Shown piece after piece: positions 24,059 through 37,112 of a stretch of 64,000 nt of DNA. Position 1 is the first letter of the stretch. The number at the start of each line of letters is the position of its first letter. Position numbers and translations under genes: made by a program. The notes beneath the pieces were generated by a model. It was not told where the DNA came from, searched no databases, and was given only the letters and a program-made list of their open reading frames with translations. Source of the DNA: Erythrocercus mccallii (Eukaryota; Chordata; Aves; Passeriformes; Dicruridae); assembly GCA_013397435.1 (NCBI GenBank), contig VZRG01001326.1, positions 62,001 through 126,000 of the forward strand, given 5' to 3'.

Positions 24059-27000
24059 AAGAAAATGCCTCCCATTTCATTAGAACCACAGGAAAAGAAA
24101 GCAAAGTGTGACTGTCAACTGTTCATAATAATCAGCTGTGTGGCATCTTTCAGTCAATTGTCAGAGGCATTAAGAAATTAAGCCTTACAATATAGCTACA
24201 AGAAAGGATATTTTTGGTAAGAATGCTTGCTACTTGTACTGCCAGTGTGATAGCATCATAATTTTTATGGTAAATAATAATACCAGCAATCATCATTATC
24301 AGAAACACAATAAATCAAAACTGACTTATCTAAAAATGGGATTTCCCACCGGATATGTAATTTCAAGGCTGCAGCCTTGACTGAAGAGGATTGTTTAGAT
24401 TTTTCTGCAAAATCCTCAGGCTTAAAGTGTTTTGCACAACCTTGTGCTTAGTAGGAATATGTATAGCCCTCCATCAACCTTCTGTCCTTCTGTTAATTTT
24501 TCCTGTTGTCTGTATGAAGTTGATAGCGATTTCTGCATTTCTTTCAGTGATCAGAAGCAATGATCAGTCAAAGACAGAGCATGAGACAGAGCATAAATTC
24601 TGTGTTTCTCTATCTGGTGCAAGGAGACAGCCCAAGAAGAATGAACACATTAAAAGAAACCTCTATGTGGTGGGTTTGTTTCTGTCTTTTTCTTTCCTTT
24701 GTGTACTATATAGCTCTCAGGGTGATTTCCATGTATATTTAGCATAAAAATTGTGGTAGTCTGTTTCTTCTAACATCATGAAATTCAAAGAGATAAGACT
24801 GGAACACTGCACTTGAGAGCCTGACATTAAATAAACATGGCCCCTGGATAAATAGTTACTACTTCAGAAAATGAGGCCACCTACTTAAGTGCTAAGTGTG
24901 GGTTTACATGTCTCTTTCTATAAACAGCTAGGCTTGAACATTTTTAACCCAGTGCATAAATCCTCAGATAATTAAACTGGACGGTATATCTGTGCTTCTC
25001 TGGTATAAGAACAAGGGCAACTGAAAACCCTAGGAGTGATTTGCCATGGGAAACATACGAGATATGTCTTCAGATAACCAGTTTGTCTTCAAAGATGCTA
25101 AGGGGGAGTCAAGATTTTTTGAGATTTCTGAAGTCCATCTTAGGTTTCAGTTGGAAGGATGTATGAAGATCTAAAATTTCAAGCCAAATGTTTTCTAAAA
25201 ATGTAGCTTTGGATGAAGCAAAGCTATTTATTTTGATCAAATAAAGATTATTAATTTCCATTTTTAAAATAGAATACAATAACAACATTTTAGGCCATTT
25301 GGAAATCAGGAAGTTAATAGGAAAACTACCTGCTTCTGCAGAGAATTTTTGGATTATTGAATCAGGATTTTCAATGGAAAATGTCCCTCAAAAAAAAGTT
25401 TGATTATGACTACATGAGATCCAACACTGAGCAGGAAACTGAAGCCCTCATGTCCAAGATCATGTGAAGAGTGTTGTATCTTCCACTGTGCAACTGAATG
25501 GACACACACAAAACTACAGTCATGATCCAGCAATGAACTAGCAAGGACTTTAACCCTTGTAGTTGAAAGCCATTGTAGTTGAAAGCAATTAGGAACAGCC
25601 CAGACAGAGAAAGATGTTCTTACTTCTGCTACTTGAAACCAAGCATAAAGACAACTTGAAGAGTTAAGTTGTAAATTAAAACTGATAATAGTTGTATAGG
25701 TCTGAAATTAATTATTGCAAAACTTTTTCTGTAACATAATCCAAAGTATATTTTAATTGGATTCTAATGTTTTCTTTTTTAAGGAGACAGCTGGAGTTCC
25801 ATCTGGCCTCATTTCTCACAACACAATCTATTTTGTACTATAATACTTCCAATATGGTAATTACTATTGTTGGTTGTAAAAAACCGTAAAGTTTCAGTCT
25901 GGACAATTTCATCTGGCCTTGCAATAAAGCTGACTCAACTTTCAGTGTGCTGTTGCTCAGCAGATTAAAAATTATGCGCCACCGAAAACAACAATAAATA
26001 GCCAGACAAAAGTACATAATTGTCCGGTATTTGAGCATATCCCTTAAAAACAGATGATTCAAATTCAAAAAAGCATTCATTTAAAATGGAAAGAAATTGT
26101 ATTGAAATCCACTATTGGCTTTCTTAGTGGTAAAGCCCAAATTCACTGCTTATGATATTGTTTTCCACAAGGAAAAACTGCATTTATATCACTAGAAAGA
26201 TAAAGTATTGAACAAAAGAATACTGAGTATGGTACCTATTCTAGCAGTATGCCTCAACCCTTGCACAGCACCTCCAAAGGAATGTCCCCCACAACAGCCA
26301 GGCTACTAAAGGTATTTAGGACCACTGTTGGTGTGACATGCAGAAGCTCAGGAAATCATCAGTCCAAAGGACAGAAGGAAGTTCAATGTCCTGGAAGTTA
26401 TTTCCTCTCTCTGTTTAATCTGCAAAGACTGCATGGTTGTTTCTACAGCATACTGAAGTGCTTGGAGACAAAGTCACATCCATTAGGCCTAGCTGGACAG
26501 AAAAATTGGGTGAATAGGAGTGTTTGAGACCTCTTGTGCTGTGATAGATAATGCTGATGATGGACTAAAGGCACAAAGGGGTTGAAGTGATCTGGACCAG
26601 CCAAGACATGCAGGTAGTGACAGCAATAAAACATATTTTAAGCACCACTTGCAAGCTGGAGTAGTTCCCAATGCAAAACGTGTACATTTCCATTGGACAA
26701 CAGTGAAACTGGTCCTTTTGCTGTTTTAATTATCAAACACAGACAATAATTTTTTCAAAGTACAGCTGCGCCATGTATTCATGTTCTGTATGTAGAGGAT
26801 GAAGGCTACAGAAAAAGTTAGACTGTTTCCTCCATGCCCCTCTCAAACCATCTCCAACATCAGGCACATTGGGCAACTCAGGGAGTAAAGCTACAGGAAG
26901 CAAAACTCACTATGAGACTTCCACTTGTGCTTCACTGGGGCTGTATCTTTCCAGAGCAGCTAGTCTGTAGGAAAGAGGGGGCAGTGTCAACCCCTCTGTG

Positions 27001-27516
27001 TGCCTCAGGAGGTCAGCTCCCTGTGATCCAGTTTGGCCAGTTATTTATTGCTCATTTCAGTAGCAAAAGGATGCATGGATAAATGCTCACATAACCTTTG
27101 GTTTACATAATATTTACAAGGGAATGTCTGGAGAGCTGAGCACTGGAGCTTAACATGTGTACTATGCTTTAAGAGGCCTACAGATGGATGAGCAATGAAA
27201 TGTGTTGTTTTCTTCATCCCTTTGGTGGCTTCATTTGAGAGAATAGAAATGAGACTGTCTATGTCATACTAATGTCCACAATATTACTGTCACTACAACC
27301 TCAGCAACCATGATGGCTTTTAAACAAATGCCATCTTGATATTTAGATTTATTAATTTTCCTGCCTAAGGTGATTCAGTTTGGGGCTAAGTGTATATATT
27401 TTCAGGCTTTATGTGTTCAAGGTTTTGTGAGTGCTTTGGGAGATTTTTTATAATTTTTAGAAATAAGTCTGTTTCCACTTAGGAAAAAAACAGGCATTTG
27501 GTGCATAGGCCATAGA
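24059..27516. other. Gene-free stretch with a candidate conserved element
   Basis: No supported gene; no frame exceeds 118 codons. A tandem duplication of ttgtagttgaaagc lies at 25556-25588. The segment 25830-26110 has retained CpGs in A/T-rich sequence and is discussed as a possible conserved non-coding element. The rest is unremarkable. Confidence 0.55.
25556..25588. repeat. Short tandem duplication
   Basis: The 14-base word ttgtagttgaaagc occurs twice, with a few bases between the copies. Confidence 0.75.
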
Positions 27517-27632
27517 GAAGGAAGGAAGGAAGGAAGGAAGGAAGGAAGGAAGGAAGGAAGGAAGGAAGGAAGGAAGGAAGGAAGGAAGGAAGGAAGGAAG
27601 GAAGGAAGGAAGGAAGGAAGGAAGGAAGGAAG
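27517..27632. repeat. (GAAG)29 tetranucleotide microsatellite
   Basis: 116 bases of pure GAAG (GGAA) units occur without an interruption. The apparent serine/leucine-rich minus-strand frame (27417-27641) is a translation of the repeat. A purine-only strand of this length is expected to be highly polymorphic. The true length may differ from the assembly. Confidence 0.98.
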
Positions 27633-28393
27633 ATTTTGCAATACATTTATAGGAGTTTCACATTCATGTTAATGTTTGATTTCAGTGATTGAACATTGCT
27701 ATGAAAGGAGAAGTGTTCAAAACCCAGGAGACCAGTGTTTCCAATCAGAGCAACTGGAACTTGAGTCCAGAGTGCAAACATTAATGAAGATATGTTTGCA
27801 GAGCAGCTACAGACCCAGATAGATTCTCAAGAAAAAATATATCTGAGTCAGTATATGTCATAAATTTATGCTCTTTATCATTTGGATTAAGTTCTTGTAC
27901 TGAGTTAAGAGATTAAGGGACAGATTCAGGCTGGTGCAAAGTGCTGTATTAGAGTGCTTTCAGCAAATAGTTGAGTTTCTGAGCAAATAATCCACTGTGA
28001 AGCACTGCCTTACTGCAGCCCTCACCTCAGGGGCTAATACACTCTAGACTGTAATTACTGAGAGCTGTCTATCCAGTTTGGAATTGTTCTGTTGAAGAGG
28101 GAAACATTTAATTCTGCTTAGTATCCTGTTGGTCAGGTCATCATGGTTGGGCACATGGCAGGCAGCATTTTGCCTTTCTGGGAAACTGTTTGTGCTTTGT
28201 ATAGAAGGTCCATTAATGGAATACAGATGGGTTTAGTTTCAGCAGGGACTGTTTTCCTATGTGAAAGGTGTTGCTGTTTCTAGAAACCAGAACATACTGT
28301 CCCTCTCTTCCTTGTGATTAATAACAAGGCCATTTGAAGCAAACAGGGTTATTTTCCATCATGCCAGATGAAGAGGAAATTAATTTCAAGAAC
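27633..28393. other. Gene-free stretch
   Basis: A/T-rich unique sequence with no frame over 60 codons that merits attention and no recognised repeat. Confidence 0.55.
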
Positions 28394-28650
28394 ATAATGG
28401 TTTTAAACTGACAGTAGGCTTGGATAGACATTAGGAAGAAATTCTTCAGTGTGAGGGTGGTGAGGCACTGCCACAGGTTGTCCAGAGAAGCTGTGGAGGC
28501 CCCATCCCTGGAGGTGTCTAAGGCCAGATTGAATGGAGGAATGTGGTCTAGTGGAAGTTCTCCCTGCCCATGGCAGGGGGGTTGGAACTAGATGGCCTTT
28601 AAGGTCCATTCCAACCCAAGATATTCTATGGGAATAGAATATCTATGGGA
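28394..28650 (+). mobile_element. CR1 LINE 3' end, plus strand, fairly young
   Basis: It begins near 'aatggttttaaactgacag', continues tggatagacattaggaagaa, 'attcttcagtgtgagggtggtgagg', 'cactgccacaggttgtccag', 'cctgcccatggcaggggggttgg' and ends 'tccattccaacccaagatattctatg'. The close match to the remembered CR1 consensus suggests a relatively recent insertion. The tail is unusual: at 28619-28644 it forms a perfect inverted repeat instead of a direct ATTCTATG octamer array. The minus-strand frame at 28403-28609 is antisense CR1. Confidence 0.93.
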
Positions 28651-29546
28651 GCCCTTCTATGTCAGACTCAAAGGTCCACACAGCCCACTGTCCTGTCCAT
28701 CACAGTGACCAGGGGCAAAGAAAGGATGTAAAAAATAAGGCTGATACAGAATGACATGACTTTGGTCTGACCCTCCTGAGCCAAGACTTCCTGATGGCAC
28801 AGAATGGAATTTCAGTTATTTCAAATGAAGTTTTACTTCTATTATGCAGAATAAAAATTGAATCCAGATCTTAAACCTGTACATCTGCAGATTACTGATT
28901 CTTTCTACTTGGTGAAATACCTGAGGGGGAGAGGGAAAACAGGCTAGCTATACTTTTTGTTGTCATCTAATTGAGCTCTGCAAATATTTTTTCCCCCTTT
29001 TAATTATTGTTTTGTGTCATTACTAACTACCAGCTTCAAACATGGGACTTCTAAACTGCAGATTCCTTACAGCACTCACAGATTTAGCTGCCCAAACAGC
29101 TTGAATTCAAATTAGGGTGATACACTTTTCTTTTGTTTTTGGGATCGGATCAGAATTGTGATCAGCATCAGAAAATAATCAGATCCCTGGATACTTCCCC
29201 AGGGAGTATGCAACCCACGGATGTCCCAAGGGAGCATATCACCTGGGTGATTATCCAGACAGCCCCCTGGAAACAATTGAGAGTGAACCTTAGGGTCAAA
29301 TGTCAGAAGATCAGCCTACTAGCAAACCGAGCAGCAGCAGCTTCCTGAGAGAAACTCCTTCAGTCTAAGCCTGTGAATCTTCCCTCACAGCAATCAGAAC
29401 GCCAGGAAGAGGCAGGAGAGGTTGCTCCTTTACCATGTTGCTCATTAGAGTTTATTTCTTTTGTTGCCAACTGAGCTTGAAGCTCTTTCTGTTAATGGAA
29501 CTGGGAGAATAACAAATTCAGAGACTCCCTATGTAAAACCCAGAAT

Positions 29547-29593
29547 TTTTGCTTTTTGCCTTTTGCTCTTTTTTTTGCCTTTTGCTTTTTGTT
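29547..29593. repeat. T-rich TTTTGC low-complexity patch
   Basis: Five or more imperfect copies of TTTTGC(C/T) are separated by T runs. Confidence 0.75.
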
Positions 29594-32500
29594 AAAATGG
29601 TTTGTTCCTCTCTGCTTCTACCTGCTTTTCTGTGCCTTCCTCCTACTTGGCTGTGTTTATTTACAGACTGCACAACAATGACCTCTCACCTGCAATCAGA
29701 TATTCAGGCTCCTTTTTATCAAGCTTTTTGTTATAAACTCCCGAAGTCTTTGCCTCAAAACCTACACTCTGGCTTTACAGTCATTGTTCTACAACTCCTT
29801 TGGAGGCCCAGGGACTATTTCTAGGGGGTCAAGGAAAAGAGATAAGAAAAGGCAGCCTATCACCAGCTCATTTAATGTCCTTGAACAGGGCCCTCATGTT
29901 TCCAAGGAAATTGTTCATTTATACACAAATCAAAAAGGTTGAAATAACTGGTTTATTCTACAGCCATGAGATATGAAATGTTAAGAAAAAGAAAAATTAT
30001 ATAATCATTCCTTGATGACAGAGAAACAGTCACAGACCCTGCAGCATAAAGGAATAAATCACTGTCACACAGGTGAGATCAATGCCCAGGCTCACAGAGA
30101 GGAGCTGCCTCCCACTAGTCTCCAAGGACTCTGAGGAAGCCACGGTATTTTTCAGACCTGCCCCTCTGGGAGAAGAAAACCACACCAGTGGTCCTGCCAG
30201 CAGTGTTTTCATTCAGCTTCTGCCATGACAGAGAGCAGAGGTCTGTTCTCAGCCCTAACACACCATGGAGCTTAACAATCACAGTAGGCTGTTCTCAGCC
30301 CCTGCTCCCTTCCTCAGTTCTTCCTCCTTTGCTTCCTCTGTTTCTTTCTTCCTGTTACTTCATTTTATTCCTTCTCACTCTTGTTGGCAGATAATATATC
30401 TCCTGCACTTTCCTAGACACGTCTTAGTGTTAAAGATGTGATTTGTAAGAACAAATTGTCAATTCTTTATCAAAGAAGCAAATTAGTCAGGATTTTAAAG
30501 CTGCTCAATAAACAAACAGCTCAACACAATTTGTCAGGTTTCAGGGGAAACTTGACCTTGCTGAGCTGAGTTATTGCATTCACATTCAGAATATTCCTCT
30601 AAGGTATGAAGAGTGTGCAGACCTTCAAAAAAAAAAGGAAAAAAAAAAAAAAAGAGAAACTAATGGGGTAAATTAAAGAGGAGTTATTTTCTCTTTCTTC
30701 ATGTAGCATGCTATTTCAGCTTTACCTAACTTGCCACATATCTATGACTGAATACTGTGAAGCTCTTGATCATTTCACTAAGGTGTAATGATTTCCTAGC
30801 CATCACAGCTGTATATTGCATGCAAAATTCAGAATGTACTAAGATTGTAAACCAGAGATAGATCTCAGCTTTGAGTCTGTGGGCTATAAAGAATCATGGC
30901 AAATAATTCACGTTTACTTGGTGTGGTTTTTTTCTTTAAACTCTGTCAGTTTCTCCTTCAAAAGTCAAAGAAACAAGGATTAGACAGAATTTAAACTTGG
31001 AGCCAAATAGGATTCCAATTAATTACAATATCCAGGCTATACTGTTCAAGAATAATCTAAAGATCCCAGGCAACATTTATTAAAACTGTACAAAGCTTTT
31101 AAGCAGAACATTTCCAAACTTGTTGTTGAGTGATTCTTCCTTCCAAACTCAGAGCAGAAAGTTCACGTACAATTTCTGCTATCAGTTTCCTTGCACTTTT
31201 AGAAAAAATAAATACCAGGCTGTTTTTAATTGCCAGAGGGATGAATTAGTCATTTGCAGTAGAAAAATGAATAAAGAAATCCTTAAATTATTAAATAAAT
31301 GATTGTCACCCAAATCTTGCTAGGTAGAATGAGAGAATTTAATATCCAATAGCTCAGAGATTTGAATTTCACATTTACTATGGAGAAATAATAACACCTC
31401 TATGTTTAAGTTTGCAGCTGCAATACCGATGGTAAATCTAATTTTTATTTTCTTTGCAATACAAAGAAATAGGAAGGAGTTGACATTTCTGGACTTGTAG
31501 ACATGCTATGTGACTGCAGGAGTCTTATGGCACTTGGCCAATGATCCTGCTTCTCATGTGGTAGCAAATCTTTTCTTGGATATTGAATGTAGTATATGGG
31601 GATCTCAGAAGTGTGAGGGACAACCTGCAAATCCTTTTGCATTATGTTCAGACTACTTATCTTTTGTGACATTGATAGAATTTCCAAAATGTTTTTACAC
31701 AATCATATTGACCTGTACCTGTATTTCCCTGTGCTGGCTCTCTACAACTGGATGAGGCTCACCTGAATTTTTCTGTATAGACTGGCTTCAGAGATAATCC
31801 TAAAACGTATCAGGAGATGAAGCTGTTTCCATTCCTAGCTACACACCTCTCACATAAACAAGTTCAAAATTCTAAGATCAAAACAAACCACAGGTCTTTG
31901 TAGGTTAAGAAAGGAGCTTAGTTTTTTGCTGTAGACTTAACTCACCCATCATTTTGGGCTTTGCTGACTTTAGGGTTGATGGAGAATGAGAGTAGAAACA
32001 TCTTTAGGAGTTGAGGATCACTTTTTTTTTTAAACAGTGTTAATACTGAGCTGTAAAAGAGGAGCAAAGGCTCCCCTGCTCTAGGAAACACTGCCTGTCC
32101 AAGAGTTACTGATAAAAATGTACCAGGGAAGGAGCATCTTTGAAACAGAATCCCTAATTCTGACTTGAATCACCTCATTTTCAACTGTGTTTCCAGCACA
32201 TAGGAAGTTGATCCTAAGGCTTGTTTTCCCCATCTAGTTTGTTCAAAAACACACATCTTGGTTCAGTGAGAAAGCAGTCTGAGAAACTAGCCCAGCACAG
32301 ATTTTTTTTAAAGAACCTTCATGTTGTCTGAGAATTTTTTTCAGTGGTTACTGTTGGAAAAAAAGATATTCTGTAAATAAAGCCACTGTAACAGCTCGGG
32401 TCACATTTGAAAGCAGCTGTGAAATGCCTTTCATGAATTGTCTTAGCACACCAACAAAGCTATGTGGAAGTAATTGCCAAGTTTGGATTTTATCTTGTGT

Positions 32501-34680
32501 TCCTGTCCATATTCCTGTATTTATTTCTAATTGGCAGGGAATTTCCTCATGTTTTTTGTATTCTGCCATAAAGACAGAAAACCTTTTTCAACCCTGTTAA
32601 AGGACTCAATTACCTGACATGACATGAATGGTCATCCATGGAACATAATTGAATTTATTTTGTTTCTTCTATTTTTTTCTCAGAAGCTGTTGCTATAGAA
32701 AGAAATGCAATGCTATTAGCTTTGTACATATTACTTTGGAGGCAGGCAAGACAGCAGAGTGAAGAGAGTTCTGAGGTCTTTAGAAGATCTATTTTTAAAT
32801 CAATGTATCTTCTACATGTACATACTTGGATTTAATCCCACCAAGAAATCACCTGGAGTTAAATTTTTCAAGGTGTTTAACACCTAAATCTCAGAGAGAT
32901 TTTCTTAGTGTAATTTGATTCCAATATAGTGATTTCATGCTCTACAGGTTTACAGTGACTTTAAAAGACCTGAATGGTTTTGAAAATGCACATGGTGCCT
33001 GTCTGCAGCTCTGGATTCCTACATACCTAGTAGAATTTGTCCTTCATGCCGCAATATTCAATCGCTGTGGAAAGAATTGATAGCCTCTATCAAATTTTAC
33101 TAAACAGAAGTTTACATGAAAGATCCTGCCCTCAACAAAGGCATGAGCTGGCAAGCTAATAGACAGTCCAAGCAATATGACTGGTGGCTTGATGGGATCA
33201 GAGGTGATTAACACCCTAGGGATGAACTGCCCTTCTGGCCTTTTTTGGGCTGTGCTTCACAGATCACAGCATTTCTGCAATAAGAATTACTGAAGGTGAA
33301 AAAAACCACTCAAAATTATTTATTGATTTCACATTTCAGGAAAAAATCCAAACAATATTTTCTGATCCCTTCAAATAACTTAGACTAAGGAAACATTTTG
33401 AAGAAAGAAAAATAAAAAAAAAAGGAGGGGGCAAGGAAAGTGTCAAAGCCAGGCTTCAGCTTTATTCATACATTGAAAAAACAAGTGGTTTACTAGTGCC
33501 TGGATTTTTTGAGTCTTATTTCCACTGCATTTTGATGTGATGCCTGCACTTGATAAATAATAAATAATGCTACTGCTGCTTGTGAGGGACCAGGCATCTC
33601 TGTCATGGAGCATGGTCTTTACCATGGTTTGCTCATAGGGAAAATAATACAGAGATGGAAGACCCCTTCGAGCTGCTCTAGAGCTCTGACTCACCCGCAA
33701 TGTGGCTGCACCAGGGTCTGAATTCTGGTGGACAACTCTGCATCACTCTGCTGTCACTGCATGTAGGTGCCTATTGGTTGTTGTAGGATACATTGAGCAG
33801 CATCTACTGGGGCTGGTATCCTGCATCTGTGTGGATGCCAGGAACAGCTGGAGAAGAGCAGGCAGTGAGGAGGATCTGCTGCACCGTGCTGTTCTCCACA
33901 CGGCTCTTTAACATCCCATAGACTGTAATTTTGAGAAGCAAGAGCTGAAGGGATGGTACAGAGCACACTGGTGTTTCTCTTTAACTGGAATGAGCAGGTG
34001 GATAGGGAAATAACAATACAGAAGGAGGAGGTCTCATTAACAATCTCCCTAGCTGTTGTTCTAGCCGAGAAAGCAAGCAGCAATTTGACAAGAAACTTAA
34101 CTTGTGCCAGCTTATGTGATCAACGGTTGATATTCAGCACCTTGGGACTTAATTCCAGTAAATCAGAAATATGGTCTATATAGTGGGAAAAAAAAAACTA
34201 GGACAGAATCCTGTCCCTAGTGAAAGACAGTCTCAGCAACACAGCCATGACAACAAAATCTGCTTTTGCACAATAAATTACACAGTGCTCTCAGCTGGCT
34301 GTACATATTGCAGCCAGTGCTGGTGTGATTTGAGGGAAGCACAAACAGTATCATTCTTTACAAGGATCTAATTCAAAGAATTAATTATGAGATACAGGAA
34401 AATGAAGAGAGCAAGAGGAAATGGAGAGGGGGAGTGGACAAGGCCTTTGACTTTGTATCTTGTACCTTAGGCCTCCAGTCTGCAGTGAATCAGCTGTACA
34501 AATATGTGTGGGCCAGCCTTGGTAACCTTGCTATCTTAAAGCTGTTGGCTTTGGAGGTGGACACTGCCCACTGCTGTGTTCTGCACCCAGTTTAGCCCAC
34601 ACTTCATTTTGATTCACCAGTATGCAATCAGCTTGAACAATCCAAGAAGCTGAATTTAGAAACAAATAATATTAATAAAA

Positions 34681-34760
34681 AGTAGACTTAATTATTAATA
34701 GTAATAGTAGACTTAATAGTAGACTATTAATAAAGAGTAGACACTCTCTCCAAGTCTACT
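34681..34760. repeat. Irregular AGTAGACT repeat cluster
   Basis: AGTAGACT occurs at 34681-34688, 34706-34713 and 34718-34725, with AGTAGACA at 34736-34743. An inverted AGTCTACT follows at about 34752. Within it, TTAATAGT-AG-ACTATTAA (34713-34730) is a perfect inverted repeat. This looks like local duplication plus inversion in A/T-rich DNA. Confidence 0.7.
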
Positions 34761-36461
34761 AGCACTCTGTTTCCAACAGAGGAACATTATCACTGAATTT
34801 TCTTCATCCCTTTTGGAATTCATTGTGGTCATGGGTTTCACAGCTGAAAAAGATACCATGTAAAAAAAAATTCAATTTTTTTCTGCTTGGTATTTTCTTT
34901 GCTCCTTTGCTACCTGAGCAATACTATTATCTGCTTGCTAGATCTTGCATTATGCAATAAGACTTCTAGGGAGGCCCACTGAGATCAAAGTTACCCCAGG
35001 AGTGAAGGACAGTACCCTCTGTCTCTTGCCACTGGTTTCTTCCCATCTTATAATGACCTTCTCCCTTAGACTGGGGAGATGAGAGCTTGTAAAAAGTTGC
35101 ACTGATGGAACAATATCAGGAACATAAGTTTCAGTTTATGGACTAAAATTAAGAAGGAAATAAAGTTTTATCAAAAGTGCAAATGCTGACTTACAAACCC
35201 AGTGCTCGTACTGGTACATTGAGTTGCTGTCTGATCCTTTTTCCTATTTTACAATCTCCACGTTTAGTGAAATTTCCACAGCCCCAATTCCTATAATTAT
35301 TTTCTCTTAGTCCAGGAAAAGAAGACAGGTAAGAAATGAATCTATAGGAAAGCAGTAAACTTTAAACATGTTATTGATAGCAGGTATAGGCTGACTTGTG
35401 AAATTATGAAAATATATAGATGATACAGTTCTGGAAATAGTACTGTATTTGTGAACAGCTCTGGGATTTTATGGAATGATTAAATCTAGTGATTAAATTT
35501 TCTAATGCATAACCTGCTTTTAGGAATGGGTGAGCAATGCATATGTTCTGAAGCATAGCTACCAGTTTCTCCCATGACAATCAAAATGAGATTAACATTT
35601 TAAATGTGTGATTTGTTATTTAAAGAAAAAGCAGGGGCATTATCTATTGTTATTGAATTTGATGGTTTGTCACAGTTTTAAGATAATTGAGGAAGAAGTA
35701 CAAATACAACACAATAACACACAAACAAAGCTAAATTCAAATGAAAGAGTTGAGCATTTCTTCAGGGCTGAGAGTTGTCAAATCTGCTCCCACCATTGTT
35801 GCAAGTATCATTTCAAGCATCTAAAGGTTTTGAACAAAAAGAAGTATGAGAAATTGATTAGAGAAAGCATCTGAAGAAATAGGAGGATATTAAGTAAACA
35901 AGACTTTAGAAAGGAAATCAGGAAAAAAAATCCCAATTATTGTATTTTCCCAACTGAAGAAAAATTTCCCAGAGGAACATCTGTAATCTCTCTTGTTGAA
36001 ATGATTGAAAGTGAAGTTGAATAAAGTATAGACCATCTTATATAAGGACATAATTAGCTTTCACACTGTACTTTTATTATTCCATGCTACTATTTCCATC
36101 ATTTTGTGCTCTACAATTACTGTCAATAGCAAGACAGAAATCGACCTTGCAAAAAAGAAAGAATCCACTGCAAGAATAAACAATTAGCTCTTTCCCTAAA
36201 GGTTTGTCTCCTCTACAGTATATTTATTTTTAATAGTTTAGTTACAGACGCCCAGAGGCTGGAGTTCTCCATCTTTTACAAGCTACAAATTGTGCACTCA
36301 TTTAGAAACTGAGAAACTCCCAAGGGGACAATGACGACATGCTTCACCTGAATTTGAAACAGACTGTTCCCAGGCAATGTGTCCTTCTGTTCATGGTGGG
36401 ACACAGCAGACCACACGTCTGGTCCCTGCCCTCCTATTTCCTAATCCCAACTGCATTTGGA

Positions 36462-37112
36462 TTAGCAAGCTCCTGAAAGTGATCCAGTGTGTGCCCAGGT
36501 GGCCAAGAAGGCCGATGGCATCCTGGCCTGGATCAGCCCTGGTGTGGCCAGCAGGAGCCTCTGACCCCCTGTGCTGGGCACTGGTGAGGCCACACCTCAA
36601 ATCCTGTGTTCAGCTCTGGCCCCTCACTGCAAGAGAGACATTGAGGGGCTGGAGCGTGTCCAGAGAAGGGCAACGGAGCTGGGGAAGGGTCTGGAGCACA
36701 AGTGCTGTGAGGAGCAGCTGAGGGAGCTGGGGGTGTTCAGCCTGGAGAAAAGGAGGCTCAGGGGGGACATCATCACTCTCTGTAAGTGCCTGAAAGGAGG
36801 GTGCAGCCAGGTGTGGATTGGTCTCTTCTGCCAGGTAACAAGTGACAGAACAAGAGGAAATAGCCTCAAATTGTGCTGGAGAAGGTTTAGATTGGATACT
36901 AGAAAATATTTCTTGACTGAAAGGCTTGTTGTCAAGCCCTGGGAGAGGCTGCCCAGGGAACTGGTATAGTCAGCATCCCTGGAGGCATTTAAAAGAGATG
37001 TATATGTGGGAGTCAGACATGGTTTAGTGATGGACCTGGCAGTGCTGGGTTAAGGTTTGGCTTGATGATTTTAGAGCTCCTTTCCAACCTTAAAGATTCT
37101 ACAATTCTATGC
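36462..37112 (+). mobile_element. CR1 LINE 3' region, about 650 bp, plus strand
   Basis: The sequence follows CR1 closely from 'gtgcccaggtggccaagaagg' through 'gtgctgggcactggtgaggcc', 'gagcgtgtccagagaagggc', 'ctggagaaaaggaggctcag', 'aagtgacagaacaagaggaa' and 'agattggatactagaaaata', ending 'gattctacaattctatg'. The 132-codon frame at 36571-36969 carries RVQRRATELGKGLEHK and VTSDRTRGNSLKL, the usual read-through peptide of the CR1 3' region and not a host gene. The low divergence makes this the best-preserved CR1 here. The 5' truncation is near 36462-36480. Confidence 0.95.

Larger units (their letters stand above)
28651..36461. other. Long gene-free stretch
   Basis: No supported gene; the longest frame is 109 codons (33754-34083, minus) without a domain. 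Minor items: a TTTTGCC/TTTTGCT-type low-complexity patch at 29547-29593, A-rich runs near 30628-30655, and an irregular AGTAGACT repeat cluster at 34681-34760. No CR1, LTR or RNA gene was recognised here, which makes it one of the emptier parts of the window. Confidence 0.5.

Noticed and set aside
27417..27641. Serine/leucine/proline-rich minus-strand frame
   Set aside because: Translation of the (GAAG)29 microsatellite.
36571..36969. 132-codon frame resembling a reverse-transcriptase-like protein
   Set aside because: It is the standard read-through peptide of the CR1 3' region and not a host gene.
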